From positions 4,774,001-4,838,000 of the forward strand of contig NZ_CP051685.1 in NCBI RefSeq assembly GCF_012849555.1: 64,000 nucleotides of DNA. The letters run 5' to 3'. A program made the position numbers and the translations under genes. This DNA comes from Massilia forsythiae. GTDB taxonomy: Bacteria; Pseudomonadota; Gammaproteobacteria; Burkholderiales; Burkholderiaceae_D. The notes under the pieces are model-generated. The model saw only the letters and a list, made by a program, of their open reading frames with translations, was not told where the DNA came from and did not search any database. Shown here piece after piece: positions 62,534-64,000 of the stretch. Within the stretch, counting starts at the first letter, position 1. Each line of letters starts with the position of its first letter.

Positions 62534-64000
62534 TGACCGAAAACACGAAAGACCAGGCCGGGCCGCGCCGTTTCCGCTCGCAGGACTGGTTCGACAACGA
62601 AGACCGCATCGACATGACCGCGCTGTACCTGGAGCGCTTCATGAACTACGGGATCACGCCCGAGGAACTCCGCTCCGGCAAGCCGATCATCGGCATCGCC
62701 CAGAGCGGCAGCGACATCGCGCCGTGCAACCGCATCCACCTGGAGCTGGCCAAGCGCGTGCGCGACGGCATCCGCGACGCCGGCGGCATCCCGATGGAAT
62801 TCCCGCTGCACCCGATCTTCGAGAATTGCCGCCGCCCGACCGCGGCGCTGGACCGCAACCTGGCCTACCTGGGCCTGGTCGAGATCCTGCACGGCTACCC
62901 GATCGACGCCGTGGTCCTGACCACCGGCTGCGACAAGACCACGCCGGCGCAGCTGATGGCGGCGGCCACGGTCGACATCCCGGCCATCGTCCTGTCCGGC
63001 GGGCCGATGCTGGACGGCTGGTTCGAGGGCGAACTGGTGGGTTCCGGCGCCGCCATCTGGAAGGGCCGCCGCCGCCTGGCCGCGGGCGAGATCGACGAGG
63101 ACAAGTTCATCCAGATCGCCACCGCCTCGGCGCCGTCGGCCGGCCACTGCAACACCATGGGCACGGCGTCGACCATGAACGCCGTCGCCGAAGCGCTCGG
63201 CATGTCGCTTACCGGCTGCTCGGCGATTCCCGCGCCCTACCGCGAACGCGGCCAGATGGCCTACGAGACCGGCCGCCGCATCGTCGGCATGGCCTTCGAG
63301 GACCTGCGTCCCTTGTCGATTCTGACGCGCGAAGCCTTCCTGGACGCCATCGTGGTCAACGCCGCCATCGGCGGCTCCAGCAACGCCCAGCCGCACATCG
63401 TCGCCATGGCGCGCCACGCCGGCGTGGAGATCACGCCGGAAGACTGGATGACCTACGGCTACGACGTGCCGCTGCTGCTGAACATGCAGCCGGCCGGCAA
63501 GTACCTGGGTGAGCGCTACCACCGCGCCGGCGGTACTCCGGCCATCATGTGGGAGCTGGAGCAGAAGGGCTTGTTGCGCTCGCAGCGCCCGACCGTCACC
63601 GGCCGCTCGATGGCCGAGAACCTGGTCGGTCGCGAAAGCCATGACCGCGAGATGATCCGCCCGTTCGACGATCCGCTCAAGCAGACCGCCGGCTTCCTGG
63701 TCTTGAAGGGCAACCTGTTTGACTTCGCCATCATGAAGACCAGCGTCATTTCGCCGAGCTTCCGCGAGCGCTACCTGTCGACGCCGGGTTCGGAAAACCG
63801 CTTCGAGTGCCGCGTGGTGGTGTTCGACGGGTCGGACGACTACCACCACCGCATCAACGATCCGGCATTGGCGATCGACGAGCGCACCATGCTGGTCATC
63901 CGCGGCGCCGGTCCGGTGGGCTGGCCGGGATCGGCCGAGGTCGTCAACATGCAGCCGCCGGATGCGCTGATCAAGCGCGGCATCACGGCGCTGCCGACGC
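62534..64000 (+). CDS. xylD: D-xylonate dehydratase, IlvD/Edd family (partial)
   Basis: The first 489 residues are seen; the gene runs off the right edge. IlvD/Edd signatures: QSGSDIAPCNRIHLELAKRV, FPLHPIFENCRRPTAALDRN (Cys), VVLTTGCDKTTPAQLMAAAT (Cys), SAPSAGHCNTMGTASTMNAV (Cys) and VVNAAIGGSSNAQPHIVAMA. The three Cys fit an iron-sulfur cluster. The sequence type (LHPIFENCRRPTA) belongs to the pentonate-dehydratase branch. It dehydrates D-xylonate to 2-keto-3-deoxyxylonate, the XylX substrate. The last Weimberg enzyme (semialdehyde dehydrogenase) is not in the window. Confidence 0.93.

Overview
The window looks like chromosome of a high-GC betaproteobacterium of the Oxalobacteraceae type (Massilia/Duganella-like). 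This is inferred from the type VI secretion cluster, the plant-polysaccharide glycoside hydrolases, a PEP-CTERM protein and the Weimberg xylose operon; no marker gene fixes the species.

Layout. 1-6917 (minus strand): the end of a type VI secretion cluster (tagF, tssM, a thiolase-fold protein, PAAR, an M15 peptidase resembling TagX). 7115-18565: an Ala/Pro-rich membrane protein, two diguanylate cyclases, glucarate dehydratase, an SGNH lipoprotein, a GH115 alpha-glucuronidase and small exported proteins. 18689-44868: a bluB gene (dimethylbenzimidazole synthase) split by a 25,518-bp Tn3-family transposon. 44993-50416: a cadherin-like/intradiol-dioxygenase lipoprotein, a GH74-CBM2 xyloglucanase and a PEP-CTERM protein. 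50541-51980: an IS150-type element inserted in a REP-like palindrome. 52010-64000: a xylan module with GH10 xylanase, GH67 alpha-glucuronidase, a LacI regulator, GH3 beta-xylosidase and a Weimberg-pathway operon (xylX, xylB, xylC, xylD), cut by the window end.

The most interesting object is the transposon. It has identical 38-bp terminal inverted repeats, a TTCCT target duplication, Tn21-type tnpR/tnpA, and cargo that reads as a mobile polyuronide (alginate-type) utilisation locus: two TonB-dependent receptors (one frameshifted), a PL7-type lyase, a heparinase II/III-type exolyase, a DEH reductase, a KDG kinase, an MFS uronate transporter, two SGNH esterases, a beta-helix lipoprotein, and an AroE/RraA/SMP-30 trio of unknown role. 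Two paralogous LacI regulators and a recurring ACTGTAWCGTTACAGT-type operator suggest the cargo is self-regulated. Decayed genes and a tRNA-Ser 3' fragment in the cargo indicate several acquisition steps.

How the genes work together. The native genes attack glucuronoxylan and xyloglucan outside the cell or in the periplasm and feed xylose into the Weimberg pathway and glucarate into its dehydratase. A second LacI-type motif (TGWTWGCGSWAACA-like) recurs before the xylan-related genes. The transposon adds a separate route from polyuronides through DEH and KDG to KDPG.
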